DNA from: Undibacterium hunanense
GTDB lineage: Bacteria; Pseudomonadota; Gammaproteobacteria; Burkholderiales; Burkholderiaceae_D
Reading direction: 5' to 3'
NCBI RefSeq assembly: GCF_014284335.1
Contig: NZ_JACOGF010000003.1
Location: 186,001 to 250,000 of the forward strand
Length of the DNA: 64,000 nucleotides
Shown here in pieces: positions 1 through 8,824 of the stretch (the first letter of the stretch is position 1; each line of letters begins with the position of its first letter). Below the pieces are notes generated by a model. The model made no database searches, was not told the DNA's origin, and saw only the letters and a program-made list of their open reading frames with translations. Both the position numbers and the translations under genes were made by a program.

Positions 1-2
1 GT

Positions 3-470
3 CTGCTGGTATCGAGCGAAAACGAAATCATCGTTCCCGGTGGTCGTGTCTATCGTGAGCAAAATGTCATCCTCAGCCCTTTCGATAACGACATCACCCA
101 GCATCACTATGCCGGCAAGATGTTCATGAGCGTGTATGGGCTGTCCCTGCTGGGGTTGATGGAAGTCGACCCGCTCCTGATACAGGCAGAAAAACGTCTG
201 ATCAGCCAGGCCGAAGAATTGATCGTACTGGCAGACAGTTCAAAATTCGCCAAGAAGGCCGGTTTGATACTCTGCGGACTCAACCGTGTTTCCTGCCTGA
301 TCACTGATAACAATGCGTCTGATTCTGCCGTGCAGTTGCTTGAGCAATCTGGCGTCAAAGTCATTACCGTTGCGCCAGAAACGATGCCGGTCAAGTACCC
401 GGCTACAAAATTTAATCAGGCTTATGACATGGAGTCAGCAAGCATGTTCCAACCGGAGACCGTGGAATGA
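3..470 (+). CDS. rhaR: DeoR-family sugar regulator, C-terminal part (5' end outside window)
   Basis: Only the effector-binding half is visible: about 155 residues in frame from the window edge to the stop at 468-470. The stretch with ADSSKF and then LCGLNRVSCLITD is the typical C-terminal sugar-phosphate sensor (DeoR C-terminal, isomerase-like) signature; the N-terminal helix-turn-helix lies upstream of the window. The stop overlaps the ATG of the next gene by four bases, so it is co-transcribed with the ABC importer. In Rhizobium leguminosarum the RhaSTPQ-type importer is likewise headed by a DeoR regulator called RhaR, and the name is used in that sense, not for the AraC-type E. coli RhaR. 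Its role as repressor of this operon is inferred from position. Confidence 0.85.
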   Translation: MLVSSENEIIVPGGRVYREQNVILSPFDNDITQHHYAGKMFMSVYGLSLLGLMEVDPLLIQAEKRLISQAEELIVLADSSKFAKKAGLILCGLNRVSCLITDNNASDSAVQLLEQSGVKVITVAPETMPVKYPATKFNQAYDMESASMFQPETVE

Positions 471-1471
471 AAAGAAGAAAGGTATTACTTGCAGCGATAG
501 CACTGAGCATGCTGGGCGCACTGCAGGGTTGCGAGCAAAAATCGGATAAGGTCAAAATTGCCATTGTCGTAAAAAATCTGGGAAATGGCTTTTTTGATGC
601 AGCACATGAAGGTGCCAAGGAAGCCGCCAAACAAATCGGCAATGTGGAAATTATTTATACCGGGCCAACCACCCCTAGCGCTGAAGGGCAGATTGAAATC
701 ATCAATTCCCTGATCAGCCAGAAAGTCAATGCCATCGCCATTTCTGCCAACGATGCCAATGCGCTGGTTCCTATCACCAAAAAAGCCATGCAGCGTGGCA
801 TCAAAGTTATTTCCTTCGATAGCGGCATTGCACCAGAAGGCAGGTTGATGCAGTTGAACCCGTCAAATGCAGATTTGATCGGTCTCAAGCAATTGCAGAT
901 GGCATCTGATGCCATCGGCGGCAAGGGTGAAATCGCCATATTGTCGGCATCCGCCCAGGCAACCAACCAGAATATCTGGATCAATGTGATGAAGAAGGAT
1001 TTGGAAAAGCCAGAATTTGCCGGCCTGAAACTGGTGGCAACTGTCTACGGCGACGATCAGTCCGACAAGAGCTATCGTGAAGCGATAGGCCTGCTGCGCA
1101 GTAATCCCAATCTGAAAGTGATCATCTCCCCTTCTACTGTCGGCATCAATGCCGCCAGCAAGGCGGTGGTGGATGAACATCTGGTCGGCAAGGTATTTGT
1201 TACCGGCCTGGGCTTGCCGTCAGAAATGGCTGGGCACGTTAAAAGCGGCGCTGTCAAGGAATTTGCCATCTGGAATCCTATCGATCTTGGCTATGCAGCG
1301 ACCTACATTGCCAATGAATTTGTCAAAGGTAACCCGAACGCCAAGGCTGGCGGCAGTTTTACCATAGGCCGTATGGGAACGATTGAGATTGATGTCAATG
1401 GTGAAGCAGCCATGGCGCCTCCGTTCACCTATAACAAAGATAATGTGGAGCAGTTCTCCAAGATATTTTAA
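467..1471 (+). CDS. rhaS: Rhamnose-type ABC transporter substrate-binding lipoprotein
   Basis: 334 residues. The N-terminus has two arginines, a hydrophobic stretch and a lipobox ending LQGC, so Cys22 should be lipidated. The rest is a periplasmic-binding-protein type 1 fold (peripla_BP_4). Stretches such as VVKNLGNGFFDAAHEGA, YTGPTTP, ISANDANAL and VYGDDQSDKSYREA are close to what I recall of RhaS proteins of rhizobia and other proteobacteria. The start overlaps the regulator stop (ATGA). The gene after it is about 140 bp away, a common gap where the binding protein is made in excess. Substrate L-rhamnose is inferred from family resemblance and the downstream kinase. Confidence 0.85.
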   Translation: MKRRKVLLAAIALSMLGALQGCEQKSDKVKIAIVVKNLGNGFFDAAHEGAKEAAKQIGNVEIIYTGPTTPSAEGQIEIINSLISQKVNAIAISANDANALVPITKKAMQRGIKVISFDSGIAPEGRLMQLNPSNADLIGLKQLQMASDAIGGKGEIAILSASAQATNQNIWINVMKKDLEKPEFAGLKLVATVYGDDQSDKSYREAIGLLRSNPNLKVIISPSTVGINAASKAVVDEHLVGKVFVTGLGLPSEMAGHVKSGAVKEFAIWNPIDLGYAATYIANEFVKGNPNAKAGGSFTIGRMGTIEIDVNGEAAMAPPFTYNKDNVEQFSKIF

Positions 1472-1612
1472 GCAAAGAAGCCCACGAATGTTGACCTGAG
1501 CGCCTGTCGCCTGGTCATCTGCAAACAGAAAATCAGTTGTCTGTCACAGATTCAATTCTTGCGTGCAGACAGGCAGACGGCTGAATTTTCCTATCCATCA
1601 TCTCCTTGCCTT

Positions 1613-3190
1613 ATGTTAATGACGAACGAGCACAATCCGTTTCCTATCGCGCCCGACGGTTCGCTGGCCCCGCCTATCCTGACGCTGAAGGGTATTTGCA
1701 AACGCTTCCAGGGCATCGTTGCATTACATGAAGTTGCTCTGAATGTCCGGGCTGGCGAAGTCATGGCCTTGATAGGTGAAAACGGGGCAGGCAAATCTAC
1801 AATGGTAAAAACCCTGACCGGCATTTACCAGCCGGACAGCGGCAGTATGCATATTGCTGGTAAAGAAGTCCGGTTTGCCACGCCACAGCAGGCCATGCTG
1901 GCCGGTGTCACCGCTGTACACCAGGAAACTGTCATGTTTGACGAACTGACGGTGGCTGAAAATATTTTTATAGGCCGGCAGCCCATGCACGGCTTTCCCG
2001 CACGTGTGAACTGGCCATTGATGGAAGCGCAGGCAGAACGCCTGTTTACCCGTCTGGAAGTTTCATTGCCAGTGCGGGCCAAGGTCAAAGACCTGAGCGT
2101 GGCACAGCGCCACTTTGTAGAAATTGCACGTGCCCTGTCACAAGATGCGCGCGTGGTCATCATGGATGAGCCAACGGCATCCCTGTCACAACGGGAAATA
2201 CAGGAACTGTATCGCATCATCAGGCAGTTGCGTGCAGCGGGCACAGCCGTCATTTTCATCTCGCACAAGTTTGATGAAATTTATGCCGTGGCAGACCGCT
2301 ACACAGTATTGCGCGATGGCCATTTTGTCGCCGAAGGTGCATTGGCCGACATTTCCGAACCGGATCTGGTATCCCTGATGGTGGGACGTTCCATCCATCA
2401 GACCTTCCCCAAACAGGAAGTGGCGATAGGCGAAACCCTGCTGGAAGTGAAAGATTTTTGCCACCCTACCGAATTCGACAATATCAATTTCTCCCTGCGT
2501 CAGGGTGAAATACTGGGATTCTATGGCTTGGTTGGTGCCGGTCGTTCAGAAGTCATGCAAGCCCTGTTCGGGCTCAGCAGCAATGTGCGCGGCAGTGTCA
2601 GCCTGGCTGGCAAAATCCTGGACATCAAATCTGCCAAAGATGCCATCGCCCATGGCATAGCCTATGTGCCGGAAGACCGGCAACACCAGGGCGGCCATCT
2701 GACCATGTCGGTGCAACAGAACATCACCCTGCCCATACTGGACAGAATCGGATTCTTGCTGGGAACACGTCGCAATGAAGAAACTGCAATTTCCAGGCAT
2801 TACAGTGAACAGCTGGAATTGAAAGCCAGTCATCTGACGCAAATGATTGCCGAACTGTCGGGCGGCAACCAGCAGAAAGTTGTGCTTGGCAAGTGGCTGG
2901 CGACCAAACCCAAGGTCATCATTCTGGATGAACCAACCAAGGGCATAGATATCGGCTCCAAAGCTGCCGTGCATCGCTTCATCAGTGAACTGGTGTCGAC
3001 CGGCCTGTCAGTGATTCTGGTGTCATCCGAATTACCTGAAGTACTGGGCATGTCTGACCGCGTCATCGTCATGCATCAGGGACATATCAAAAAAGTATTT
3101 GACAGAGCCCATGCCACGCCAGAGAGCGTCGTCGCAGCAGCATCTGGCAGCGACTCATTAGCAGTGGAAATGGCAGAGGAAATAGCATGA
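1613..3190 (+). CDS. rhaT: Rhamnose-type ABC transporter, double ATPase subunit
   Basis: A carbohydrate-uptake (CUT2) ATPase with two fused nucleotide-binding domains. Domain 1 has Walker [10 protein letters not shown], a signature-like LSVAQRH and Walker B VVIMDEPTASLS. Domain 2 has the degenerate Walker [10 protein letters not shown] usual in this family, the signature LSGGNQQK and Walker B VIILDEPTKGID. The open frame extends upstream to a TTG at 1559, but ATG 1613 or ATG 1619 gives the normal family length; no strong ribosome site separates them. The stop overlaps the ATG of the first permease by four bases. It should power import through the two following permeases at the inner membrane. 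Confidence 0.88.
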   Translation: MLMTNEHNPFPIAPDGSLAPPILTLKGICKRFQGIVALHEVALNVRAGEVMALIGENGAGKSTMVKTLTGIYQPDSGSMHIAGKEVRFATPQQAMLAGVTAVHQETVMFDELTVAENIFIGRQPMHGFPARVNWPLMEAQAERLFTRLEVSLPVRAKVKDLSVAQRHFVEIARALSQDARVVIMDEPTASLSQREIQELYRIIRQLRAAGTAVIFISHKFDEIYAVADRYTVLRDGHFVAEGALADISEPDLVSLMVGRSIHQTFPKQEVAIGETLLEVKDFCHPTEFDNINFSLRQGEILGFYGLVGAGRSEVMQALFGLSSNVRGSVSLAGKILDIKSAKDAIAHGIAYVPEDRQHQGGHLTMSVQQNITLPILDRIGFLLGTRRNEETAISRHYSEQLELKASHLTQMIAELSGGNQQKVVLGKWLATKPKVIILDEPTKGIDIGSKAAVHRFISELVSTGLSVILVSSELPEVLGMSDRVIVMHQGHIKKVFDRAHATPESVVAAASGSDSLAVEMAEEIA

Positions 3191-4206
3191 ACCGTTTGAA
3201 GTATTTGCTGAAGTACCTGCAGCAAAGGGAAGTATTACTGGGATTGATGATCGTCTTGCTGATCGGTCTGGTTGGCGTACGTGCGCCTATCTTCCTTGGC
3301 ATGTCCAGTCTGTCCAATCTGCTGACTGACAGCACCCTGCTGGTCATGCTGGCAGTGACCCAGATGTTTGTCATCATCACACGTGGTATTGATTTGTCTG
3401 TTGCTTCCAATCTGGCGCTGTCAGGCATGATGTCGGCCCTGCTGGCATCCAAATTCCCGGATCTGCCGCTGTTGCTGATTGTATTGGTGGCCATGGCCAT
3501 AGGCCTGGGTCTGGGCCTGATCAATGGCTACCTGATCGGTTACCTGAGCTTGCCGCCTATCGTTGTCACACTGGGCACCATGAGCGTTTACCGCGGCCTG
3601 GTCTTTGTATTGTCCGGTGGCGCCTGGGTATCGTCACATCAGATGCCTGCCGCCTTCATTGCCTTCCCGCTCAGCCAGTTACTGGGAATTACGCATTTGG
3701 TCTGGATTGCTGCCATTGTGGTTATCCTGATGTGGTATCTGGCCCGTTATACCCATTTTGGCAGGGATTTGTATGCCATTGGCAATCAGCCCACGGCCGC
3801 TAACTATATTGGCATCCCTACCCCACGCCGCCTGTTCTGGACATATGGATTGTCGGGCCTGATGGCTGGTTTGTGTGGTTACCTGTGGGTGGCGCGTTAT
3901 GCCGTGGCCTATACGGAAATTGCCTATGGTTTCGAATTCACCGTGATCGCAGCCTGCGTCATTGGCGGCATCAATATTGCCGGTGGTGCCGGCACGGTAT
4001 CCGGAGCAGTTTTAGGTTCTTTGTTTTTGGCTGTCATCAACAATGCGCTGCCAGTCGTTAAAATTTCCCCATTCTGGCAAAGTGCATTGACGGGCGTGGT
4101 TATTCTGACTGCCGTCATGATCAATGCACGCAGCAATAAAAAAGGCAGCCGTCAAATTTTGCCTTTGCAACTGCTGCAGAAAAATGCCATCAGGAGTAGT
4201 ACGTGA
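3187..4206 (+). CDS. rhaP: Rhamnose-type ABC transporter permease 1
   Basis: 339 residues, highly hydrophobic, with about eight to ten predicted membrane segments and the BPD_transp_2 family pattern of CUT2 sugar permeases. The conserved stretches TRGIDLSVASNLALSGM and CVIGGINIAGGAGTVSG are visible. It overlaps the ATPase stop (ATGA) and the next permease start (GTGA), so the three are translationally coupled. A second, different permease follows directly, which fits the RhaP/RhaQ heterodimer of rhizobial rhamnose importers. Confidence 0.85.
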   Translation: MNRLKYLLKYLQQREVLLGLMIVLLIGLVGVRAPIFLGMSSLSNLLTDSTLLVMLAVTQMFVIITRGIDLSVASNLALSGMMSALLASKFPDLPLLLIVLVAMAIGLGLGLINGYLIGYLSLPPIVVTLGTMSVYRGLVFVLSGGAWVSSHQMPAAFIAFPLSQLLGITHLVWIAAIVVILMWYLARYTHFGRDLYAIGNQPTAANYIGIPTPRRLFWTYGLSGLMAGLCGYLWVARYAVAYTEIAYGFEFTVIAACVIGGINIAGGAGTVSGAVLGSLFLAVINNALPVVKISPFWQSALTGVVILTAVMINARSNKKGSRQILPLQLLQKNAIRSST

Positions 4207-5219
4207 ACACGACCACCATGACATCACCAACCAACAGCTCCCGCTATACCATACGCGACAAGGAAGAATTCCAGTTCAAAAAATTCTTCTCCCATTGGGA
4301 AACCTTGCTGGCGTTGCTGTTTGTCGCAGCATTCATCATCAATAGCCTGCTGCTGCCGAATTTTTTTGACTTGCATAACCTGGCAGATGGCACCTTCAAC
4401 TTCAGTGAAAAGGCGCTGATTGCCCTGCCCATGGCCTTGCTGATTATCTGTCGCGAGATTGATATTTCAGTTTCCGGCATCCTGGCGCTTTGCTCTGTAG
4501 CCATGGGTCTTGCCAATTCACATGGTTTACCAGCGTATAGCCTGCTGTTTATTGCCGTTTTTACAGGAGCAGCCTGCGGCAGTCTGAACGGCTTGCTGGT
4601 CACACGTTTTGCCCTGCCATCCATCGTGGTGACCATAGGCAGCGTGTCCCTGTTTCGCGGGTTGGCCAGTGTGGTGCTGGGTGACCAGGCATTCACGGCT
4701 TATCCACAATTGTTGATTGATTGGGGCCAGGGTTACTTTTTTGATTTCATCCCCAGGCAGTTCATCATCTTGCTGTTCTTTGTCGTCGTGTTTGCCATCA
4801 TTCTGCATGCGACAAGCTGGGGGCGCAGGATTTATGCCATAGGCAATAATCCGGTTGCAGCCAGGTTTTCAGGCGTATCAGTAGACAAATACCGTTTCAT
4901 GTTGTTTACGCTGACAGGTGCCATGGCCGGACTGGCCGCCTTTTTGTTGACCGGACGCATAGGCAGCACACGCCCGAATATTGCCACAGGCTGGGAACTG
5001 GAAATCATTACCATGGTTATCCTGGGTGGTGTCAGTATCGCAGGCGGAGCCGGTACCATAGTCGGCGTGTTCCTGGCTGTACTGACACTCGGCGTAGTCA
5101 ATTACGGTATGGCATTGGCGAATATACCCGGCATCATCATGACTATTGTGGTCGGCATTTTGCTGTTGATTACCATCGCCCTGCCACGCTTGTTGAATCG
5201 TAAAAAACAAAGAAAATAA
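4203..5219 (+). CDS. rhaQ: Rhamnose-type ABC transporter permease 2
   Basis: 338 residues, a multi-spanning inner-membrane permease of the BPD_transp_2 family. The cytoplasmic N-terminus of about 40 residues is charged (RDKEEFQFKKF), followed by hydrophobic segments; CREIDISVSGILALCSVAM and VILGGVSIAGGAGTIVG are family motifs. The start is a GTG overlapping the stop of the previous permease (GTGA). The kinase begins two bases after its stop. It is distinct from permease 1, so this is a heterodimeric channel. Confidence 0.85.
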   Translation: MNTTTMTSPTNSSRYTIRDKEEFQFKKFFSHWETLLALLFVAAFIINSLLLPNFFDLHNLADGTFNFSEKALIALPMALLIICREIDISVSGILALCSVAMGLANSHGLPAYSLLFIAVFTGAACGSLNGLLVTRFALPSIVVTIGSVSLFRGLASVVLGDQAFTAYPQLLIDWGQGYFFDFIPRQFIILLFFVVVFAIILHATSWGRRIYAIGNNPVAARFSGVSVDKYRFMLFTLTGAMAGLAAFLLTGRIGSTRPNIATGWELEIITMVILGGVSIAGGAGTIVGVFLAVLTLGVVNYGMALANIPGIIMTIVVGILLLITIALPRLLNRKKQRK

Positions 5220-5220
5220 T

Positions 5221-6633
5221 ATGCAAGGCAGTAAAACAGAATCCATGAAAACACTGCAAACGAACGCCAGTATCGTATTGGACATAGGCAAAACCAATGT
5301 AAAACTCAGCTTACTGGATGCGCAGGCAAATACTTTGGCTGCGCAGCGTTGCCCCAACAATATCGTTCAGGATGGTATCTACCCGCATCATGATACTGAC
5401 AGAATCTGGGCGTGGATGTTGCGTGTTTTTAGTGAGTTTTCGCGTATTGCCACAGTGACCGCGATTATACCCGTGACCCATGGTGCGACTGCTGCACTGG
5501 TCAATGATAAGGGTCTGGTATTGCCTGTTCTGGATTATGAGTCTGACTTGCCGGAACAGGAAAACAGCAAATACCGTCCATTGCGCCCGCCTTACCAGCA
5601 AAGCTATTCCCCCGATTTGCCGGCCGGACTAAACCTGGGTCGCCAACTGGCCTGGCTGGAAAGTACTTACCCCTCTGATTTTGCACGTGCATCACATATC
5701 CTGATGTATCCGCAGTATTGGGCCTGGCGCCTGTCCGGCATTGCTGCGACGGAAGTCAGTTCTCTGGGCTGCCATACTGATCTGTGGGATACGAACCGGC
5801 AGCAATATTCGTCCCTTACAGAACAAAAGGCTTGGACACCGCTATTCCCGCCCATGCAAAAAGCCTGGTCCAGGCTGGGAAAAATACGCCCGACATTGGC
5901 AATGGAAACCGGCCTGCCTGAAACCTGCCAGATAGTATGCGGCATCCATGACAGCAATGCCTCCCTGCTACGCCATCTGCACAATGCGGGCACGAATACA
6001 AAATGCACAGTGCTGTCCACCGGCACCTGGATGATTGCAGCAGCCCTGGGGGCGTCGCAAGCTTGCCTGGATGAAGATGCCGACATGCTGGCCAACACCA
6101 ATGTACTGGGTGAAGCCGTTTCCTGTATGCGATTTATGGGCGGGCGAGAATTTGCCACGCTTGCAGGCCAGGAACCGGTAAGCTGTACGCTATCCGATAT
6201 TGACAAACTGATTAAACAGGGAAGCTTTGCGCTGCCCTGTTTCGCCGAATCAGGCGGTCCGTTTTCCGGGCAACTTGCCAGGATAGAAGGCCAGGCACCA
6301 GACAATATGCAGGAAAGATATGCGCTTGCCACCTTGTATTGCGTGCTGATGACGGACTATTGCCTCAACAAGCTGGGTTCAGTGGGCGATATCATCGTCG
6401 AAGGAAGTTTTACCAATAACCCCTACTTCGCCTCTTTGCTCGCAAGTCTGCGACCACAGCAAAGCATCAAGCTGTCAAATGATACCAGCGGCACGACATA
6501 TGGCGCCTGGATGTTGCATCACTGGGAACACTTGCCAAGGATGAGCGAGTCTTCGGTAGCGGTTGCCAAACTGGAGCCGGCAGCCTGGGCAGCGTATAAA
6601 GACCAGTGGCTGGATTTGGTGGCGTCCAGATAA
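5221..6633 (+). CDS. rhaK: FGGY-family sugar kinase, rhamnulokinase-like
   Basis: 470 residues; ATG 5245 (MKTLQTNAS) is an alternative start. The N-terminal phosphate-binding loop reads VLDIGKTNVKLSLLD, and a second ATPase-fold motif VLSTGTWMIAAAL lies mid-protein, both typical of the FGGY kinase superfamily. In the rhizobial rha operon an FGGY kinase (RhaK) is tied to the RhaSTPQ importer and is needed for transport as well as for phosphorylation. The usual mutarotase gene (rhaU) is not present between permease and kinase, and no isomerase or aldolase gene follows. The substrate (L-rhamnulose or L-rhamnose) is inferred. A terminator hairpin lies just downstream. Confidence 0.75.
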   Translation: MQGSKTESMKTLQTNASIVLDIGKTNVKLSLLDAQANTLAAQRCPNNIVQDGIYPHHDTDRIWAWMLRVFSEFSRIATVTAIIPVTHGATAALVNDKGLVLPVLDYESDLPEQENSKYRPLRPPYQQSYSPDLPAGLNLGRQLAWLESTYPSDFARASHILMYPQYWAWRLSGIAATEVSSLGCHTDLWDTNRQQYSSLTEQKAWTPLFPPMQKAWSRLGKIRPTLAMETGLPETCQIVCGIHDSNASLLRHLHNAGTNTKCTVLSTGTWMIAAALGASQACLDEDADMLANTNVLGEAVSCMRFMGGREFATLAGQEPVSCTLSDIDKLIKQGSFALPCFAESGGPFSGQLARIEGQAPDNMQERYALATLYCVLMTDYCLNKLGSVGDIIVEGSFTNNPYFASLLASLRPQQSIKLSNDTSGTTYGAWMLHHWEHLPRMSESSVAVAKLEPAAWAAYKDQWLDLVASR

Positions 6634-6672
6634 ACATTAAGACTGCGGACATAAACTGCAATAGCAGAACTG

Positions 6673-6700
6673 AATGGGAGCAACAAGTCGCTCCCATTTT
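6673..6700 (+). terminator. Rho-independent terminator of the rha operon
   Basis: A perfect 9-bp stem (AATGGGAGC at 6673-6681 with GCTCCCATT at 6690-6698), 8-base loop, followed by a T run on the plus strand. It lies between the convergent kinase and GH43 genes. The minus-strand side has no T run, so it serves mainly the plus-strand operon. Confidence 0.8.
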
Positions 6701-6709
6701 ATTCACTGA

Positions 6710-8689
6710 TTACTCTGCCGGTAAACGCACATAAGCCGGTGCATCACGATCAGCCCGCAAGCCCTGCTCCGTATGCAATAATTCAACCACCTGCAAGGAA
6801 CTACGCCTTTGTTCCCTGCCATCTTTTTTCTGGTCCGGGCCACGCTTGCCAGGATGAGTAAAGTAAAATAAAAATGCCCTGTCACCGTTGACAACGACAT
6901 CTGGATGTCCGCCGATTACTTCATCGTCCTCACCATGTCCCGGTACCTCAAGCAGATTGCCCACCTGACGTTTCCAGTTTAGCAGGTCATCAGAGCGATA
7001 TACAGCCAGACCACGCCATACATCAGTAATCATCCACCACTGATCTTTCCAGCGAAAGACTTTTGGGCCTTCGCCACCCTGATCGCCAACAGCTTTGCCT
7101 TTGTTTGTCCAGTTTTCCAGATCCGGGCTATCAGCATAGTAAATCGATTTTTTATCGACTTCGTTGTTGTACCACATGCGATATCCGCCCTGCGGCAAAC
7201 GCAACACGGTGGCATCGATCACACGTTCAGACGCCAGTTGCAAAACCCTGGCATTACGCCAGTGCCGCAGATCCTGGCTGGTCAAATGTACCATGTAACG
7301 AGGATGTTTCCAGTCTTCAAAAATGCCAGGCACCACCGTCAGATACATGTGGTAGCTACCATCATTCGCACGGATAATGTCCGGTGCCCAATGGGTAGCT
7401 TCTGCCCCGCCCATTTGCGCTGGCAATTCTATATCGGCTTCGCCAATGTAATGCCAGTTCGCTCCTTCGTCATCCGATTCGGCAATGCCTATGCGTGTGC
7501 CGTGTACCCAGGTGACGCCGCGTGCCTCGCTAGCATTGGCGCGGCGATTGGTATAAAACATCCACCATTTCCCCAGTTTGGCATTGCGTACCAGAACAGG
7601 ATCGGCAGCACCATCCATCACCGGGTCACGAAACAGGGGTTTGGCTGCCTGCTTTCCCAGGTTGATGGTAGGCGCACCAGGTGCACCGAAATCAGGAGTA
7701 CCATCTGCACGCCAGTAAAATACCTGGGCCCGGGTGTGGCGGTTAGGGTCATATAAGGAATCGCCCTTGATTTCGCGATAATCACGGGCGTGGTATACCA
7801 ATACGTCCGTTTTACCATCGGCGGTGGTCGTGAATGAATTATGTCCAGGCCCATACTGGGCATTTGTTGCACTCGTCTTGAATACCGGCTGGGCAAACTT
7901 TTGCCACACCCTGGAATCAAGCAAATCAGCATCTGCGGGTGCAGTCAATAAACCCATGCTGTAATTTTCATCCGTCGCACTGGCGGAATAGGTAATGAAT
8001 ACGCGGCCATTCCTGATCAATACGGCAGGCGCTTCGTTGACTTCATACTTAATTTTTTCCCAGCTGTAGTCAGGACGGGACAGCAAGGCGACCGGCCCGG
8101 TAATGGACAAGGGCGTATCCATTTTCGCCAGATAAATATTGGTATTCTTTTTGTCTGGTGCAGGGTCACGCTGGGTCCACACCAGATATCGCTGCCCGGC
8201 AAGCGCAAAGGTGGTCGCATCCAGTGAGAAGGATTCTCTACCCGTCTTTAGCTGACCACGCTCTATCCATTCCCCTTCCAGCGGATTGGCGGAAGCGTTC
8301 TCCAGCACATACAAACGAATGTCCCAAATGGCATCTGCCCTGCCGGCCGTAAAATACACATACCATTTACCCTGGATGAAATGCAACTCAGGTGCCCAGA
8401 TATGATGACTCATGGGACCGTTTGTATGTTTGCGCCAGATCACTTTGGCATCTGCCGTACTAATTTCATTGATACTGGGTGCCCGTCGTAATTCGATGCG
8501 ATCATATTCTGGCACGGTAGCGGTGAAATAATAGTAGCCATCCGTATGCAAAAACATTTGCGGATCTGCCCGATTTTTCACAAGTGGATTATTGAAAAGC
8601 GGTTGCGCTGCCAGCGAGGCACAGACAGACATCATGATCACGCATAGCAGTGAAAAAATGCTTATTCGATGTTTAAAAAATGTGGTCAT
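6710..8689 (-). CDS. Secreted tandem GH43 enzyme (alpha-L-arabinofuranosidase-like plus second GH43 domain)
   Basis: 659 residues from ATG 8689, which places a signal peptide at the N-terminus (hydrophobic ISIFSLLCVIMMSVCASL, cleavage after SLAA). Two five-bladed beta-propeller domains follow. Domain 1 (about residues 27-330) has the catalytic set as NRADPQMF (Asp), SLDATTF (Asp) and VNEAPAVL (Glu), resembling exo-acting arabinofuranosidases of the GH43_26 kind. Domain 2 (about 340-640) also keeps a set: GAADPVLV, HWAPDII and GEGPKVF. Both therefore look active. It likely trims arabinan side chains in the periplasm. A terminator just upstream separates it from the receptor gene. Exact linkage specificity cannot be read from the sequence. 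Confidence 0.8.
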   Translation of the reverse strand: MTTFFKHRISIFSLLCVIMMSVCASLAAQPLFNNPLVKNRADPQMFLHTDGYYYFTATVPEYDRIELRRAPSINEISTADAKVIWRKHTNGPMSHHIWAPELHFIQGKWYVYFTAGRADAIWDIRLYVLENASANPLEGEWIERGQLKTGRESFSLDATTFALAGQRYLVWTQRDPAPDKKNTNIYLAKMDTPLSITGPVALLSRPDYSWEKIKYEVNEAPAVLIRNGRVFITYSASATDENYSMGLLTAPADADLLDSRVWQKFAQPVFKTSATNAQYGPGHNSFTTTADGKTDVLVYHARDYREIKGDSLYDPNRHTRAQVFYWRADGTPDFGAPGAPTINLGKQAAKPLFRDPVMDGAADPVLVRNAKLGKWWMFYTNRRANASEARGVTWVHGTRIGIAESDDEGANWHYIGEADIELPAQMGGAEATHWAPDIIRANDGSYHMYLTVVPGIFEDWKHPRYMVHLTSQDLRHWRNARVLQLASERVIDATVLRLPQGGYRMWYNNEVDKKSIYYADSPDLENWTNKGKAVGDQGGEGPKVFRWKDQWWMITDVWRGLAVYRSDDLLNWKRQVGNLLEVPGHGEDDEVIGGHPDVVVNGDRAFLFYFTHPGKRGPDQKKDGREQRRSSLQVVELLHTEQGLRADRDAPAYVRLPAE

Positions 8690-8755
8690 GAGATAAGTAA
8701 AAGAGAAGCGAATATACAGTTCGGAATATGCAGTTCGTTTTAATTTTTCATGATG

Positions 8756-8789
8756 AAAAAAAACCAGCCATCTGGTCAAGAATGGCTGG
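8756..8789 (-). terminator. Rho-independent terminator of the TonB receptor gene
   Basis: Read on the minus strand, an 8-bp stem (CCAGCCAT / ATGGCTGG, plus-strand 8764-8771 and 8782-8789) with a 10-base loop is followed by eight T residues (A run at plus 8756-8763). It sits 36 bases after the receptor stop codon. Confidence 0.88.
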
Positions 8790-8824
8790 TATGAACTACT
8801 GCGCTTTCCAAAACGCCCTACAAA

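Noticed and set aside
1472-1612. Terminator between the binding protein and the ATPase genes
   Set aside because: Only a 6-bp inverted repeat (TGTCTG / CAGACA) with a long loop and no T run.
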